39,509 nt of DNA, taken from the NCBI RefSeq assembly GCF_000158195.2, contig NZ_GL987988.1:30556-70064 (forward strand). Reading direction: 5' to 3'. The notes under the pieces are model-generated. The model did not search any database, was not told the origin of the DNA, and was given only the letters and a program-made list of their open reading frames with translations. Shown piece by piece: positions 1-8,070 of this stretch; position 1 is the stretch's first letter, and the number at the start of each line of letters is the position of its first letter. The position numbers were made by a program, and so were the translations under genes. The stretch comes from Fusobacterium mortiferum ATCC 9817. GTDB taxonomy: Bacteria > Fusobacteriota > Fusobacteriia > Fusobacteriales > Fusobacteriaceae.

Positions 1-272
1 TCAAAGGAGAAGTATATGTATTAACTAAAGAAGAGGGAGGAAGACATACTCCATTCTTCTCAGGATACAGACCACAATTCTATTTCAGAACAACTGACAT
101 AACAGGAGCAATCGCTTTACCAGAGGGAGTAGAAATGGTAATGCCAGGAGATAACATCGCAATGACAGTAGAATTAATACACCCAATCGCAATGGAAACA
201 GGATTAAGATTCGCTATCAGAGAAGGTGGAAGAACAGTAGCTTCTGGAGTAGTTGCAGAAATCATAAAATAA
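1..272 (+). CDS. tuf: Elongation factor Tu, C-terminal part (5' end outside window)
   Basis: The reading frame is open from the left edge, codons starting at base 3, and ends at the TAA at 270-272. It encodes about the last 90 residues of EF-Tu, the GTPase that brings aminoacyl-tRNA to the ribosome. The visible part is domain 3. It has the typical stretches [30 protein letters not shown] and the end [19 protein letters not shown] rho-independent terminator follows about 25 bases after the stop, so tuf ends its transcription unit here. The identification is secure. Confidence 0.97.
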   Translation, partial: KGEVYVLTKEEGGRHTPFFSGYRPQFYFRTTDITGAIALPEGVEMVMPGDNIAMTVELIHPIAMETGLRFAIREGGRTVASGVVAEIIK

Positions 273-296
273 TAAATTGCCTGAATAGGGTATTTT

Positions 297-327
297 AGGG
301 GAGCAGATACCTGCTCCTCTTTTTTTT
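297..327 (+). terminator. Rho-independent terminator after tuf
   Basis: A 10-base stem (297-306 with 311-320, one G:U pair) with a 4-base loop is followed directly by eight T residues. It lies 25 bases after the tuf stop codon and just before the Shine-Dalgarno of the next gene. Confidence 0.9.
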
Positions 328-338
328 AAGGAGAGGAT

Positions 339-932
339 ATGGAGTTTTTAATGAGGTTTTTAGATGAAGTTCCTTTAATGGGAATTTTTATCTCTTTTGC
401 AGCATTTTTTTTGGGGATCAAATTTCCTGACTGGGATTTTAAAATGAAGTTAAAACATAGAAGTATATTGACACATAGTCCTCTTATTCTTTTGATTTTC
501 ATCAGAGTATATGAACAGGATAGAAGTGATAATTTTAGATATTTTTTAATGGGATTTTCTTTAGCTCTAGCTCTTCATTTTATCTATGATTTATATCCAA
601 GGGGCTGGGGTGGAGGAGCATTGATAAAAATCCCTATTTTGAAAATAAGTTGTACTCCTAAAATGAGTAAGATGATACTTTTTTTCTCAATAGTTATTAG
701 TATTTTAGTAGCTATTTGCTATACAGAGAAATTGATGGAATTTTATTATTTAGGAATTTTAGGTATATTAACCATACTAAAAGATACAGGAAAAGAGGAA
801 AAGTTATTTAGACCAATGTTTTCTTTTTCCATTTTTGGTTTAATAATTGGTTGTATGAAATATAAGGAGTTATTTTCTATCATAAAAGATGGAAGTTTTT
901 ATATAATTGATAAAATATCTATGTTTTTTTGA
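339..932 (+). CDS. Small membrane protein, YdjM/DUF457-like putative metal-dependent hydrolase
   Basis: A 197-residue, mostly hydrophobic protein with about four to five membrane segments. Near the N-terminus it has a DWD motif (about residues 31-33) and HRSILTHSP (about residues 40-48). This resembles the HRG-x-THS signature of the YdjM/DUF457 family of inner-membrane putative hydrolases, where the His and Asp residues are thought to bind a metal. A further Asp/Tyr-rich stretch (HFIYDLYPRGWGGG) fits the family layout. AAGGAG five bases upstream supports the ATG at 339. It stands alone between the tuf terminator and the transketolase promoter. No substrate can be read from the sequence, and the family call is by motif only. 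Confidence 0.6.
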   Translation: MEFLMRFLDEVPLMGIFISFAAFFLGIKFPDWDFKMKLKHRSILTHSPLILLIFIRVYEQDRSDNFRYFLMGFSLALALHFIYDLYPRGWGGGALIKIPILKISCTPKMSKMILFFSIVISILVAICYTEKLMEFYYLGILGILTILKDTGKEEKLFRPMFSFSIFGLIIGCMKYKELFSIIKDGSFYIIDKISMFF

Positions 933-950
933 GTAAAATCATAGCTTTTC

Positions 951-980
951 TTGACAATAGTAGAGATAAAATAATATAAT
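951..980 (+). promoter_or_regulatory. Sigma-70-type promoter for the transketolase genes
   Basis: Perfect TTGACA (951-956) and perfect TATAAT (975-980) are separated by 18 bases. They lie about 45 bases before the first transketolase gene, right after the preceding gene ends. Confidence 0.8.
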
Positions 981-1023
981 TTAGAGAGAGTATAAATATT
1001 TTGAAAGGAGAAATAGTAAACAG

Positions 1024-1845
1024 ATGAGAGATATTAAAAATCTAGAAACAAAAGCAACAAGCATAAGAAAATCTATTGTAAAAATGATTTGTGAAGCTAA
1101 ATCAGGACATCCAGGAGGGTCACTATCAGCTACTGATATTTTGACAGCTCTATATTTTGCTGAAATGAACATAGACCCAGCTAATCCTAAAATGGAAAAC
1201 AGAGATAGATTTGTTCTTTCTAAGGGACATGCTGCTCCAGCTCTTTATGCTACACTAGCTGAAAGAGGATATTTTGATAAAGAACTTTTAATGACTTTAA
1301 GACAGTATGGTTCTATATTACAAGGACACCCTGATATGAAAAAAGTACCAGGAGTAGAGATTTCAACTGGTTCATTAGGACAAGGATTATCTGTTGCTAA
1401 TGGTATGGCACTTAATGCTAAAATTTCTGGACTTTCATATAGAACATATATTATCTTAGGAGATGGAGAATTACAAGAGGGACAAGTATGGGAAGCTGCT
1501 ATGACTGCTGCTCACTATAAACTTGATAATGTATGTGCATTCTTAGACTTTAACAACTTACAAATAGATGGAAATGTTGATAAAGTTATGGGAGTAGAAC
1601 CAGTAGATGCTAAATGGGAAGCATTTGGATGGAATGTAATTAAAATTGATGGACATAACTTTGAAGAGATATTAAATGCTTTAGATAAAGCTAAAACAGT
1701 AAAAGGTAAACCAACTATTATCATTGCTAAAACAGTAAAAGGTAAAGGAGTATCATTTATGGAAAATGTATGTGGATTCCATGGAGTAGCTCCAACAAAA
1801 GAGGAAACTGAAAAAGCATTAGCAGAATTAGGAGGGAATAATTAA
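1024..1845 (+). CDS. Transketolase, N-terminal (TPP-binding) subunit
   Basis: A 273-residue protein matching the N-terminal third of transketolase. It interconverts sugar phosphates in the non-oxidative pentose phosphate pathway. Visible hallmarks are [48 protein letters not shown] and the TPP/Mg2+-binding stretch [14 protein letters not shown] followed by DFNNLQIDG. Full-length transketolases have about 650 residues. Here the enzyme is split, as in many anaerobes, and the C-terminal half is the next gene, overlapping by one base (TAATG). The Shine-Dalgarno AAGGAG lies 13 bases before the ATG, slightly far, but no better start is seen. It would also process pentose from the xylose genes in this window. 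Confidence 0.95.
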   Translation: MRDIKNLETKATSIRKSIVKMICEAKSGHPGGSLSATDILTALYFAEMNIDPANPKMENRDRFVLSKGHAAPALYATLAERGYFDKELLMTLRQYGSILQGHPDMKKVPGVEISTGSLGQGLSVANGMALNAKISGLSYRTYIILGDGELQEGQVWEAAMTAAHYKLDNVCAFLDFNNLQIDGNVDKVMGVEPVDAKWEAFGWNVIKIDGHNFEEILNALDKAKTVKGKPTIIIAKTVKGKGVSFMENVCGFHGVAPTKEETEKALAELGGNN

Positions 1846-2774
1846 TGAGTAAAAAATCTACAAGACAAGCTTATGGAGAGGCATTAGTAGAATTAGGAAA
1901 AATAAATAAAGATGTGGTAGTATTAGATGCTGACCTTACAAAATCAACAAAGACAAACTTATTCCAAGAGAAATTTCCTGAAAGACATTTTAATGTGGGA
2001 ATAGCAGAAGCTGACTTAATAGGAACAGCAGCAGGATTAGCTACTTGTGGGAAAATAGCATTTGCTTCTACTTTTGCAATGTTTGCAGCAGGAAGAGGAT
2101 TTGAGCAAATAAGAAATACAGTGGCATATCCAAAATTAAATGTAAAAATAGCTCCAACTCACGCAGGAATATCAGTAGGAGAAGATGGAGGTTCTCACCA
2201 ATCAGTAGAGGATATAGCATTAATGAGAGCTATACCAGGAATGGTAGTATTATCTCCAGCAGATGCAGTAGAAACTAAAAAAATGGTATTTGCAGCAGCT
2301 GAATATAATGGACCAGTATATATTAGAATGGGAAGATTAGATGTAGAAACAATATTTGATGAAGCTACATATGATTTCCAAATAGGAATAGCTAATACAG
2401 TAAGAGAGGGAAATGATGTTACAATAGCAGCTACAGGACTTATGACAGCAGAAGCTCTAAAAGCAGCAGATATATTAGCACAAGAGGGAATCTCAGTAAG
2501 AGTAATCAACGTAGGAACAATAAAACCACTTGATGGAGAGACAATCTTAAAAGCAGCACAAGAAACAAAATTTATAATTACAGCTGAAGAGCACTCAGTA
2601 ATAGGAGGATTAGGTTCAGCAGTATCAGAATTTTTATCAGAAGTACACCCTACAAAAGTAAAAAAATTAGGACTTTATGATAAATTTGGACAAAGTGGAA
2701 AAGCAAATGAGCTTTTAGAGAAATATGAGTTAACAGCAGCTAAATTAGTAGCTATGGCTAAAGAGAATATGTAA
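1845..2774 (+). CDS. Transketolase, C-terminal (pyrimidine-binding) subunit
   Basis: A 309-residue protein matching the central pyrimidine-binding domain and the C-terminal domain of transketolase. It begins SKKSTRQAYGEALVELGK. It contains DADLTKSTKT, the catalytic-Glu region NVGIAEADLIGTAAGLA, the THAGISVGEDGGSHQS loop, and a C-terminal domain with TAEEHSVIGGLGSAVSE. Its ATG overlaps the stop of the N-terminal gene, with GGAGGG as Shine-Dalgarno, so the two subunits are translationally coupled and expected to be made in equal amounts. The name transketolase rather than DXP synthase follows from the split layout and the length. Confidence 0.95.
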   Translation: MSKKSTRQAYGEALVELGKINKDVVVLDADLTKSTKTNLFQEKFPERHFNVGIAEADLIGTAAGLATCGKIAFASTFAMFAAGRGFEQIRNTVAYPKLNVKIAPTHAGISVGEDGGSHQSVEDIALMRAIPGMVVLSPADAVETKKMVFAAAEYNGPVYIRMGRLDVETIFDEATYDFQIGIANTVREGNDVTIAATGLMTAEALKAADILAQEGISVRVINVGTIKPLDGETILKAAQETKFIITAEEHSVIGGLGSAVSEFLSEVHPTKVKKLGLYDKFGQSGKANELLEKYELTAAKLVAMAKENM

Positions 2775-2781
2775 TTTTTAG

Positions 2782-2817
2782 GAGGACTGGCACTAAAACT
2801 CCTTTAGGTCAGTCCTC
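2782..2817 (+). terminator. Stem-loop after the transketolase genes, possible terminator or leader element
   Basis: A perfect 8-base stem (2782-2789 with 2810-2817) encloses a second 5-base stem (2793-2797 with 2803-2807). It lies 8 bases after the transketolase stop. No T-run follows, only an AT-rich stretch, so it may be a weak or factor-assisted terminator, an RNA-stability element, or part of the leader of the next operon. Confidence 0.45.
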
Positions 2818-2857
2818 GTATTTATATTATAGAAAAATTTTAGATGATGAGGTGAAT

Positions 2858-3718
2858 ATGAATAATTTTAATTTAATGAAGATGGAAAAAAATACTATTA
2901 GAACAAAGATACAGATAAAAAAGACTACTTTTATACTAACTGTTTTATCCTTTATCATTTTAAATTTTTTCTTAGCTTTTTTTATTAATGTAGATACAAT
3001 AAAGAGTAGAGTAGAAGCTGGATATTTTTTTACAGCAGATTTTCATAAGAATGTGTCTAGTGAAGATAAAGAAAAACTAGAGATAGAGATATTGAAGTTA
3101 GAGGGAGTAAAGCAAGTAAGATACGTATCCAAAGAGGAAGCCTTTCAAAAAGTACAGTATCAATTAGATGTGGCTATACCTAAGGGGGAAAATCCACTTT
3201 CAGATAGTTTGATAATATTTTTTGATAAGCCAACAGATATAGAAAAAATACAAGTTAAGTTAGAAAATAATGAGAATATTAAAGAGGTATTTGTAGATGG
3301 AGAATACATCAACTATAAGGAGAGACAACTTAAATTTTATCAGATGGTATCAGTAGGAATAGTTTTAGGATGTATTTTGCCATTGTTAGCTCTAATCTAT
3401 TATATATTTTATAGTGCAGTATCAATAGACTATATAAATAATGTAGGGCTTATAAAGGATGATAAAACCAATAGAATAAGAGCGAAGAGTGTAAATCTAC
3501 TTCCTTTTACAGCAGGCTCAATAATTGGAACTTTGATATTCTTTAATATATATATTTATTTTAGAAACCATTTACTTTTAATAAGTAATAGGTATTTAGT
3601 ATTAAGTTTAAAAGAGATAATATTTATACAATTTGGGATAATCTTAATAATAAATCTTTTAATTTGGTTAAAACCTATAAAGATAGGGGTGTTCAAGTGG
3701 GTAGAAGATGGAAAATAA
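2858..3718 (+). CDS. ftsX: FtsX-like permease (cell-division ABC-type membrane protein)
   Basis: A protein of 286 residues with the FtsX layout. There is a short cytoplasmic N-terminus, a first membrane segment (about residues 26-44), an extracytoplasmic domain of about 120 residues containing VKQVRYVSKEEAFQ, and then three more membrane segments (about 165-187, 215-237, 255-275). FtsX with the ATPase FtsE passes a signal across the inner membrane to murein-hydrolase activators at division. The next gene is just such an activator and overlaps this one. I chose the ATG at 2858 because GAGG lies five bases upstream. A GTG two codons earlier (2852) overlaps that Shine-Dalgarno. No ftsE is adjacent, so the partner ATPase must be elsewhere or absent. 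Confidence 0.8.
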   Translation: MNNFNLMKMEKNTIRTKIQIKKTTFILTVLSFIILNFFLAFFINVDTIKSRVEAGYFFTADFHKNVSSEDKEKLEIEILKLEGVKQVRYVSKEEAFQKVQYQLDVAIPKGENPLSDSLIIFFDKPTDIEKIQVKLENNENIKEVFVDGEYINYKERQLKFYQMVSVGIVLGCILPLLALIYYIFYSAVSIDYINNVGLIKDDKTNRIRAKSVNLLPFTAGSIIGTLIFFNIYIYFRNHLLLISNRYLVLSLKEIIFIQFGIILIINLLIWLKPIKIGVFKWVEDGK

Positions 3719-4806
3719 TAACTTTTTTTCTGCTATGGACCACTCTTATTATGGCTGATGCTGTAACTGATATGGAGCAGAGAATAAAAAATATAGAGAA
3801 ACAAATAGCAGAAAAAAACTCAAGAATAAAAAATATAGATGCTCAAACTCAAAAGATAGAAAAACAGATTTTAGAAACAGAGAGAGATATCTTAGAGATA
3901 GCCAAAGATAGAGAAAAAATCTTAAATGATATAAAGACTGTTACTAAAAATATTGATTATGGAAGTCAAAATCTAAATATCACTTCTAAAGAGATGGATA
4001 GAAAAAAATTGGAATTTAAAGCTAAAATAATTGCTTGGAATAGATACTCTAAAGAGAGGGAAGAGGAGATAATTTCAGATGCTATTTTAAGAAAAAATTT
4101 CAAAAATCTTTTGTATGGAGATTTACAAAAGATGGAGTATATAAAAAATGTAGAGAGTGATATCCAAAAAGTAAAAGCTAATATTGAAAATGAGAAGAAA
4201 AAACTTTCTAATCTTAGAAATAAATTAGCTCAGAATATAAAGGAGATGGATAATAAAAAGGCTCAACAAAATAGATTGATAGCCCAACTAAATAGAGAAA
4301 AAAGTGGACACGTTCAAAGTATAAGTGCACTTCAAAAAGAGAAAGAGAGAATAGAGAAAAAAATTAAAGAGATAATAGTAGCTAGAACTCAAACTGATAA
4401 GAAGATAGTAAATCAATCTCAAGCTTACTCAAAACTTGGAAAAGTAATAAAACCAGTAGAGGGAGCTATTGTTGTAAGATTCAACCAGAAAAAACAGCAA
4501 GAGGTTACAAGTAATGGTATAGAGATACAAGCAAGAATGGGTTCAAAGGTAAAATCCTCAGCTAAAGGAAAAGTAATATATGCTGATGTATTCCAAGGAT
4601 TAGGAAAAGTGGTAATGGTAGACTATGGATATAATATGATAGGAGTATATGGAAACCTAATAGCTACCAAAGTAAAACTAAATCAACAGATACAACAAGG
4701 AGCAGAGATTGGAATTTTAGGATTATCAGTAGAGGGGAAACCAAATCTCTATTACGAATTGAGATTTAATCTAAAACCTATTGACCCTGTTCCAATGTTT
4801 AAGTAA
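3697..4806 (+). CDS. EnvC-like murein hydrolase activator (coiled coil plus degenerate LytM/M23 domain)
   Basis: I place the start at the GTG at 3697, 22 bases inside ftsX, with AGGGG seven bases upstream. This gives a 369-residue protein with a signal peptide (GRRWKIITFFLLWTTLIMADA). A long Lys/Glu/Ile-rich coiled coil follows (about residues 23-240), then a C-terminal LytM/M23 domain (about 255-369). The zinc ligands of active M23 peptidases are missing: the HxxxD site reads NGIEIQA, and the final HxH site reads LYYELRF. The domain is therefore probably catalytically dead, as in EnvC, which activates amidases instead of cutting peptidoglycan itself. The overlap with ftsX supports a periplasmic partner of FtsX. 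A TTG at 3664 is a possible but worse start because it would precede the signal peptide. Confidence 0.8.
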   Translation: MGRRWKIITFFLLWTTLIMADAVTDMEQRIKNIEKQIAEKNSRIKNIDAQTQKIEKQILETERDILEIAKDREKILNDIKTVTKNIDYGSQNLNITSKEMDRKKLEFKAKIIAWNRYSKEREEEIISDAILRKNFKNLLYGDLQKMEYIKNVESDIQKVKANIENEKKKLSNLRNKLAQNIKEMDNKKAQQNRLIAQLNREKSGHVQSISALQKEKERIEKKIKEIIVARTQTDKKIVNQSQAYSKLGKVIKPVEGAIVVRFNQKKQQEVTSNGIEIQARMGSKVKSSAKGKVIYADVFQGLGKVVMVDYGYNMIGVYGNLIATKVKLNQQIQQGAEIGILGLSVEGKPNLYYELRFNLKPIDPVPMFK

Positions 4807-4818
4807 CTTGGAGGAGAG

Positions 4819-5616
4819 ATGAAAAAAGTTTTTATAATATATAACCAAGATAAACCATTGGCTCAAGAGCTATATCAAAAGAGTGTGGAATATTTTGCAA
4901 GTAAGAAAATAGAGATAGTAGATAAGGCAGGAAAAGCAGATTTTGGAGTGGTAATAGGTGGAGATGGGACTCTACTTCGTTCTTTTAGAAACTTTATCTT
5001 CAAAAAAAATCTCTATGTAATAGCTATTAATGCTGGAAGTCTTGGTTTTGTAACAGAGATAAAAAAAGAGAATATGATAGATGAGTATGAAAATTTTCTA
5101 AATGGAAAGTTTAAATATGAAAAAAGACATATATTGGAAGTGGAGATAGATGAGCAGATATACTATGCTCTCAATGAGGTGGTACTCTCTAAAGCAGGTA
5201 TTACTTCAAGAGTTTTAAGAGTGGATTTTAAAACTAATGGAGAGTATATGTGTACATATAAGGGAGATGGAGTCATAGTAGCTACACCTACTGGCTCTAC
5301 TGCTTACTCTATGTCTGCTGGTGGTCCGATTCTCAAATCTGATATGAAAGCTGTGGTAATTACTCCAATAGCACCTCATAATCTCAGCACTCGTCCTATA
5401 GTAATAGGTGGAGATGAGAGAATAGAGATGAAAATAGGAGATGAGAAAAGAGTAGGGCAGATAATCATAGATGGACAGACTAATAAGAGAATTACAAGTG
5501 CTGAGGATATAAGAATTGAGTATTCAAAATTCACATTAAATCTCGTGATACCAAGAGATAGAAATTATTACAGTGTGCTGAGAGAAAAATTAAAGTGGGG
5601 AGACAATCTATGTTAA
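4819..5616 (+). CDS. nadK: NAD kinase
   Basis: A 265-residue protein that makes NADP+ from NAD+ and ATP. It has the family motif GGDGTLLRS (about residues 47-55), NAGSLGFVTEI, and the NAD-binding stretch GVIVATPTGSTAYSMSAGGP (about 151-170). The C-terminal beta-sandwich has the typical RPIVI. Length is normal. GGAGGAG lies directly before the ATG. The 3' end overlaps recN by seven bases. The nadK-recN pairing is a common bacterial gene order, and here it continues the ftsX operon. Confidence 0.96.
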   Translation: MKKVFIIYNQDKPLAQELYQKSVEYFASKKIEIVDKAGKADFGVVIGGDGTLLRSFRNFIFKKNLYVIAINAGSLGFVTEIKKENMIDEYENFLNGKFKYEKRHILEVEIDEQIYYALNEVVLSKAGITSRVLRVDFKTNGEYMCTYKGDGVIVATPTGSTAYSMSAGGPILKSDMKAVVITPIAPHNLSTRPIVIGGDERIEMKIGDEKRVGQIIIDGQTNKRITSAEDIRIEYSKFTLNLVIPRDRNYYSVLREKLKWGDNLC

Positions 5617-7277
5617 GAGAACTTAAAATAGAAAATCTAGCTATAATAGATGAACTTGATTTGGAATTTGAAGATGGATTCATAGTTCTTACTGGAGAGA
5701 CAGGAGCTGGAAAATCAATTATACTAAGTGGAATAAATCTACTTATAGGAGAGAAAGCTACTACTGATATGATAAGAACAGGGGAGAAAAATCTTTCTGC
5801 TCAAGGTGTATTTGAAATAAACAGTGAGCAGAGAGAGGAGCTATTACATAGATTTGAGATAGATGCTGAAGATAATGAAGTAATAGTGAGAAGAACCTTA
5901 GATATAAATGGTAAGGGAAAGGTTTTTGTAAATGGAGTGAGAGTCTCTCTTACAAATTTAAAAGAGATAATGGGAACTCTTGTTGACATAGTAGGGCAAC
6001 ACTCTCATCAGATGTTACTTAACAAAAATAACCATATAAAACTTTTAGATAAGTTTTTAGGTGATGAGGGAAAAGAGTTAATAAAAAATAGTAATAGACT
6101 TTACAATAGATTTAGAGAGATAGATAATAAGATAGAGAGTATAGAGAAAAATAGAAGAGAGGCTATTGAGAAGAAAGAGTTTTATGAATTTCAATTAGCT
6201 GAGATAGAGAAGATAAATCCTAAGAAAAATGAGGATAATCTTTTAGAAGATGAGTATAAAAAACTATTTAATGCTGGTAAAATTAAAGAGAAAATAGAAA
6301 ACTCAGCTCTTTATCTGAGAGATGGAGAGGTAAATGCTCTTCATTTTATCTATAACTCAAGAAAAAATATCGAAACTCTTTGTAAATATGGAGAGGAATT
6401 TAATGAGCTTTTAGATAAGCTTGAAAAAGTCTATTATGAGTTAGAGGACTGTGTAGATATAATGGATACTCTCAACGATGATATTGATATAGATGATAGA
6501 AGATTGCAAGAGGTAATAGAAAGACTAGATGTAATCAACAAGATGAAGATAAAATATGGTGCAACAATAGAGGAGATACTAGAGTTTAAAGAGAGTATAG
6601 CTCAAAAGATAAATCTCTTAGAAGAGGATAGTTTTGAGGTACAAAAACTTCAAAAAGAGAGAGTGGAGATAGAGGAAGAGTATTGGAAAAATGCTCATCA
6701 ACTTAGAAGGCTTAGAAAAGAGAAAGCTATAAAGATAGAGAGAGATTTAAAAGAAGAGTTAAAATTTTTAAAAATGGGAGATGCTCAAATCCACGTAGTA
6801 GTAGATGAAAATAAGGTTATGGGAGCTAATGGAGCTGATAGTGTGGAGATACTTATATCTACTAATATTGGACAAGATATGAAACCTCTTTGGAAGATTG
6901 CTTCAGGTGGAGAGGTAAGTAGAATAATGTTAGCTCTAAAAGTTATATTCTCTCGTGTGGATAATGTTCCTATACTTATTTTTGATGAGATAGATACAGG
7001 AGTGGGAGGAGAGACAGTTAGAAAGATAGCTGACAAACTTCGTGAGATAGGAGAACACGCTCAAGTGGTATCTATAACTCACTCTCCAGCTATTGCAGCC
7101 AAAGCTCATCAACAGTTCTATATTAAGAAGCAGACTGTAGATAACAAAACTTCTACAACTGTTACTAGACTAGATGAAAAAGGAAGAGTAGAAGAAATAG
7201 CAAGAATGTTAGCAGGAGAAAATATTAGTGAGGCAGTGTTACAACACGCTGAGGAGCTATTGAAAGAGGGTAGATAG
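5610..7277 (+). CDS. recN: DNA repair protein RecN (SMC-like ATPase)
   Basis: A 555-residue RecN, a cytosolic SMC-like ATPase acting early in double-strand-break repair. Visible are the canonical start LRELKIENLAIIDELDLEF, Walker A GETGAGKS (residues 29-36), VDIVGQHSHQMLL, and a central coiled coil (about 150-370). The ABC signature ASGGEVSRIMLALK lies near 430, Walker B IFDEIDTGVGG near 457, and the switch SITHSPAIAAKA follows. I start at the ATG at 5610 (GGGGA eight bases upstream) rather than the GTG at 5595, because all RecN proteins begin with this beta strand. It overlaps nadK by seven bases and is followed after one base by the recombinase-like gene. Confidence 0.96.
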   Translation: MLRELKIENLAIIDELDLEFEDGFIVLTGETGAGKSIILSGINLLIGEKATTDMIRTGEKNLSAQGVFEINSEQREELLHRFEIDAEDNEVIVRRTLDINGKGKVFVNGVRVSLTNLKEIMGTLVDIVGQHSHQMLLNKNNHIKLLDKFLGDEGKELIKNSNRLYNRFREIDNKIESIEKNRREAIEKKEFYEFQLAEIEKINPKKNEDNLLEDEYKKLFNAGKIKEKIENSALYLRDGEVNALHFIYNSRKNIETLCKYGEEFNELLDKLEKVYYELEDCVDIMDTLNDDIDIDDRRLQEVIERLDVINKMKIKYGATIEEILEFKESIAQKINLLEEDSFEVQKLQKERVEIEEEYWKNAHQLRRLRKEKAIKIERDLKEELKFLKMGDAQIHVVVDENKVMGANGADSVEILISTNIGQDMKPLWKIASGGEVSRIMLALKVIFSRVDNVPILIFDEIDTGVGGETVRKIADKLREIGEHAQVVSITHSPAIAAKAHQQFYIKKQTVDNKTSTTVTRLDEKGRVEEIARMLAGENISEAVLQHAEELLKEGR

Positions 7278-7278
7278 T

Positions 7279-8070
7279 ATGGATTTTATAAATGAATTTT
7301 TGAAAAATTCTAAGGAGAATGGAAAGATAAATTCATCTACTTTGGAGATATATAGAAAAGATATAGAGGACTTTGATGGATTTATAGTTGGTAAAGATTT
7401 ATTAGATGTAGAAACTCAAGATATAATCAACTATATTGAGGAGCTAAGAAAAAAATATAGTGATATGTCTATATATAGAAAGCTCAGCTCTATAAAAAGC
7501 TTCTACAAATATCTTTTAAAATCTAAGATAATAGATGAAATTCCAGTAAAGGATATAGAGCTACCTAACAGAGTAAAAAAAGTTACAGAGCCGTTGGAGA
7601 GATGGGAATTGAAAAGAATACTAGATATCTGCAATGATAGCTATGAGGAGAGAAGAGATTCTCTTGTAATAAAACTTCTCTATGAAACGGGGTTTAAAAT
7701 AGGAGATATTTTAAATTTAGAAAAAGAGAGTTTAAAAAAATATGAGTATAAAATAATAAATATTCGTTCTGCTTCTAAAATTTTAAATCAGAAAATAAGT
7801 GAAGAGTTAGCTAAGGAGTTGAGATATTTCGTAGAAGAATTATTACCAAAAATGTATACGAACAGAAATAAAATATTTCAAGAGCTTACTAGAGAGGGAT
7901 TTCGTGTGAGATTTATAGCTTATGGAAAGAGGGCTGAGCTCACTAGAGAGATATCTCCTAATATGATAAAAAAGATAATAGTAGAGGAGAAAACTCGTGA
8001 TGAAGAGGGATACTCATTTATTGATAAGATAAGAGAGCAGTATATGAAGATAGGAATAGGAGATGATTAG
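7279..8070 (+). CDS. Xer-like tyrosine recombinase homolog with eroded active site
   Basis: A 263-residue protein with the two-part layout of XerC/XerD-type recombinases. There is an N-terminal SAM-like core-binding domain (about residues 1-95, with YRKDIEDF and MSIYRKLSSIKSFYKYLL) and a short catalytic-like domain (about 105-263). The active-site residues look replaced. The first Arg is Lys140 in LYETGFKIGDIL, and the HxxR box reads N228-M-I-K231 in ISPNMIKKIIVE. The second His/Trp position is Tyr245. A Tyr (255) remains near the nucleophile position. It may therefore bind DNA without recombining it. It sits tightly between recN (one base apart) and era (stop and ATG directly joined), so it is co-transcribed with repair and ribosome-assembly genes rather than with a mobile element. 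Function unknown. Confidence 0.7.
   Translation: MDFINEFLKNSKENGKINSSTLEIYRKDIEDFDGFIVGKDLLDVETQDIINYIEELRKKYSDMSIYRKLSSIKSFYKYLLKSKIIDEIPVKDIELPNRVKKVTEPLERWELKRILDICNDSYEERRDSLVIKLLYETGFKIGDILNLEKESLKKYEYKIINIRSASKILNQKISEELAKELRYFVEELLPKMYTNRNKIFQELTREGFRVRFIAYGKRAELTREISPNMIKKIIVEEKTRDEEGYSFIDKIREQYMKIGIGDD

Noticed and set aside
2195-2509. 104-codon open frame on the minus strand
   Set aside because: It lies fully opposite the conserved transketolase C-terminal gene, has no Shine-Dalgarno of note and shows no recognisable domain. It is a shadow of A/T-biased codon use.
6785-7036. 83-codon open frame on the minus strand inside recN
   Set aside because: It is opposite the conserved RecN Walker B region, with no independent coding signal.
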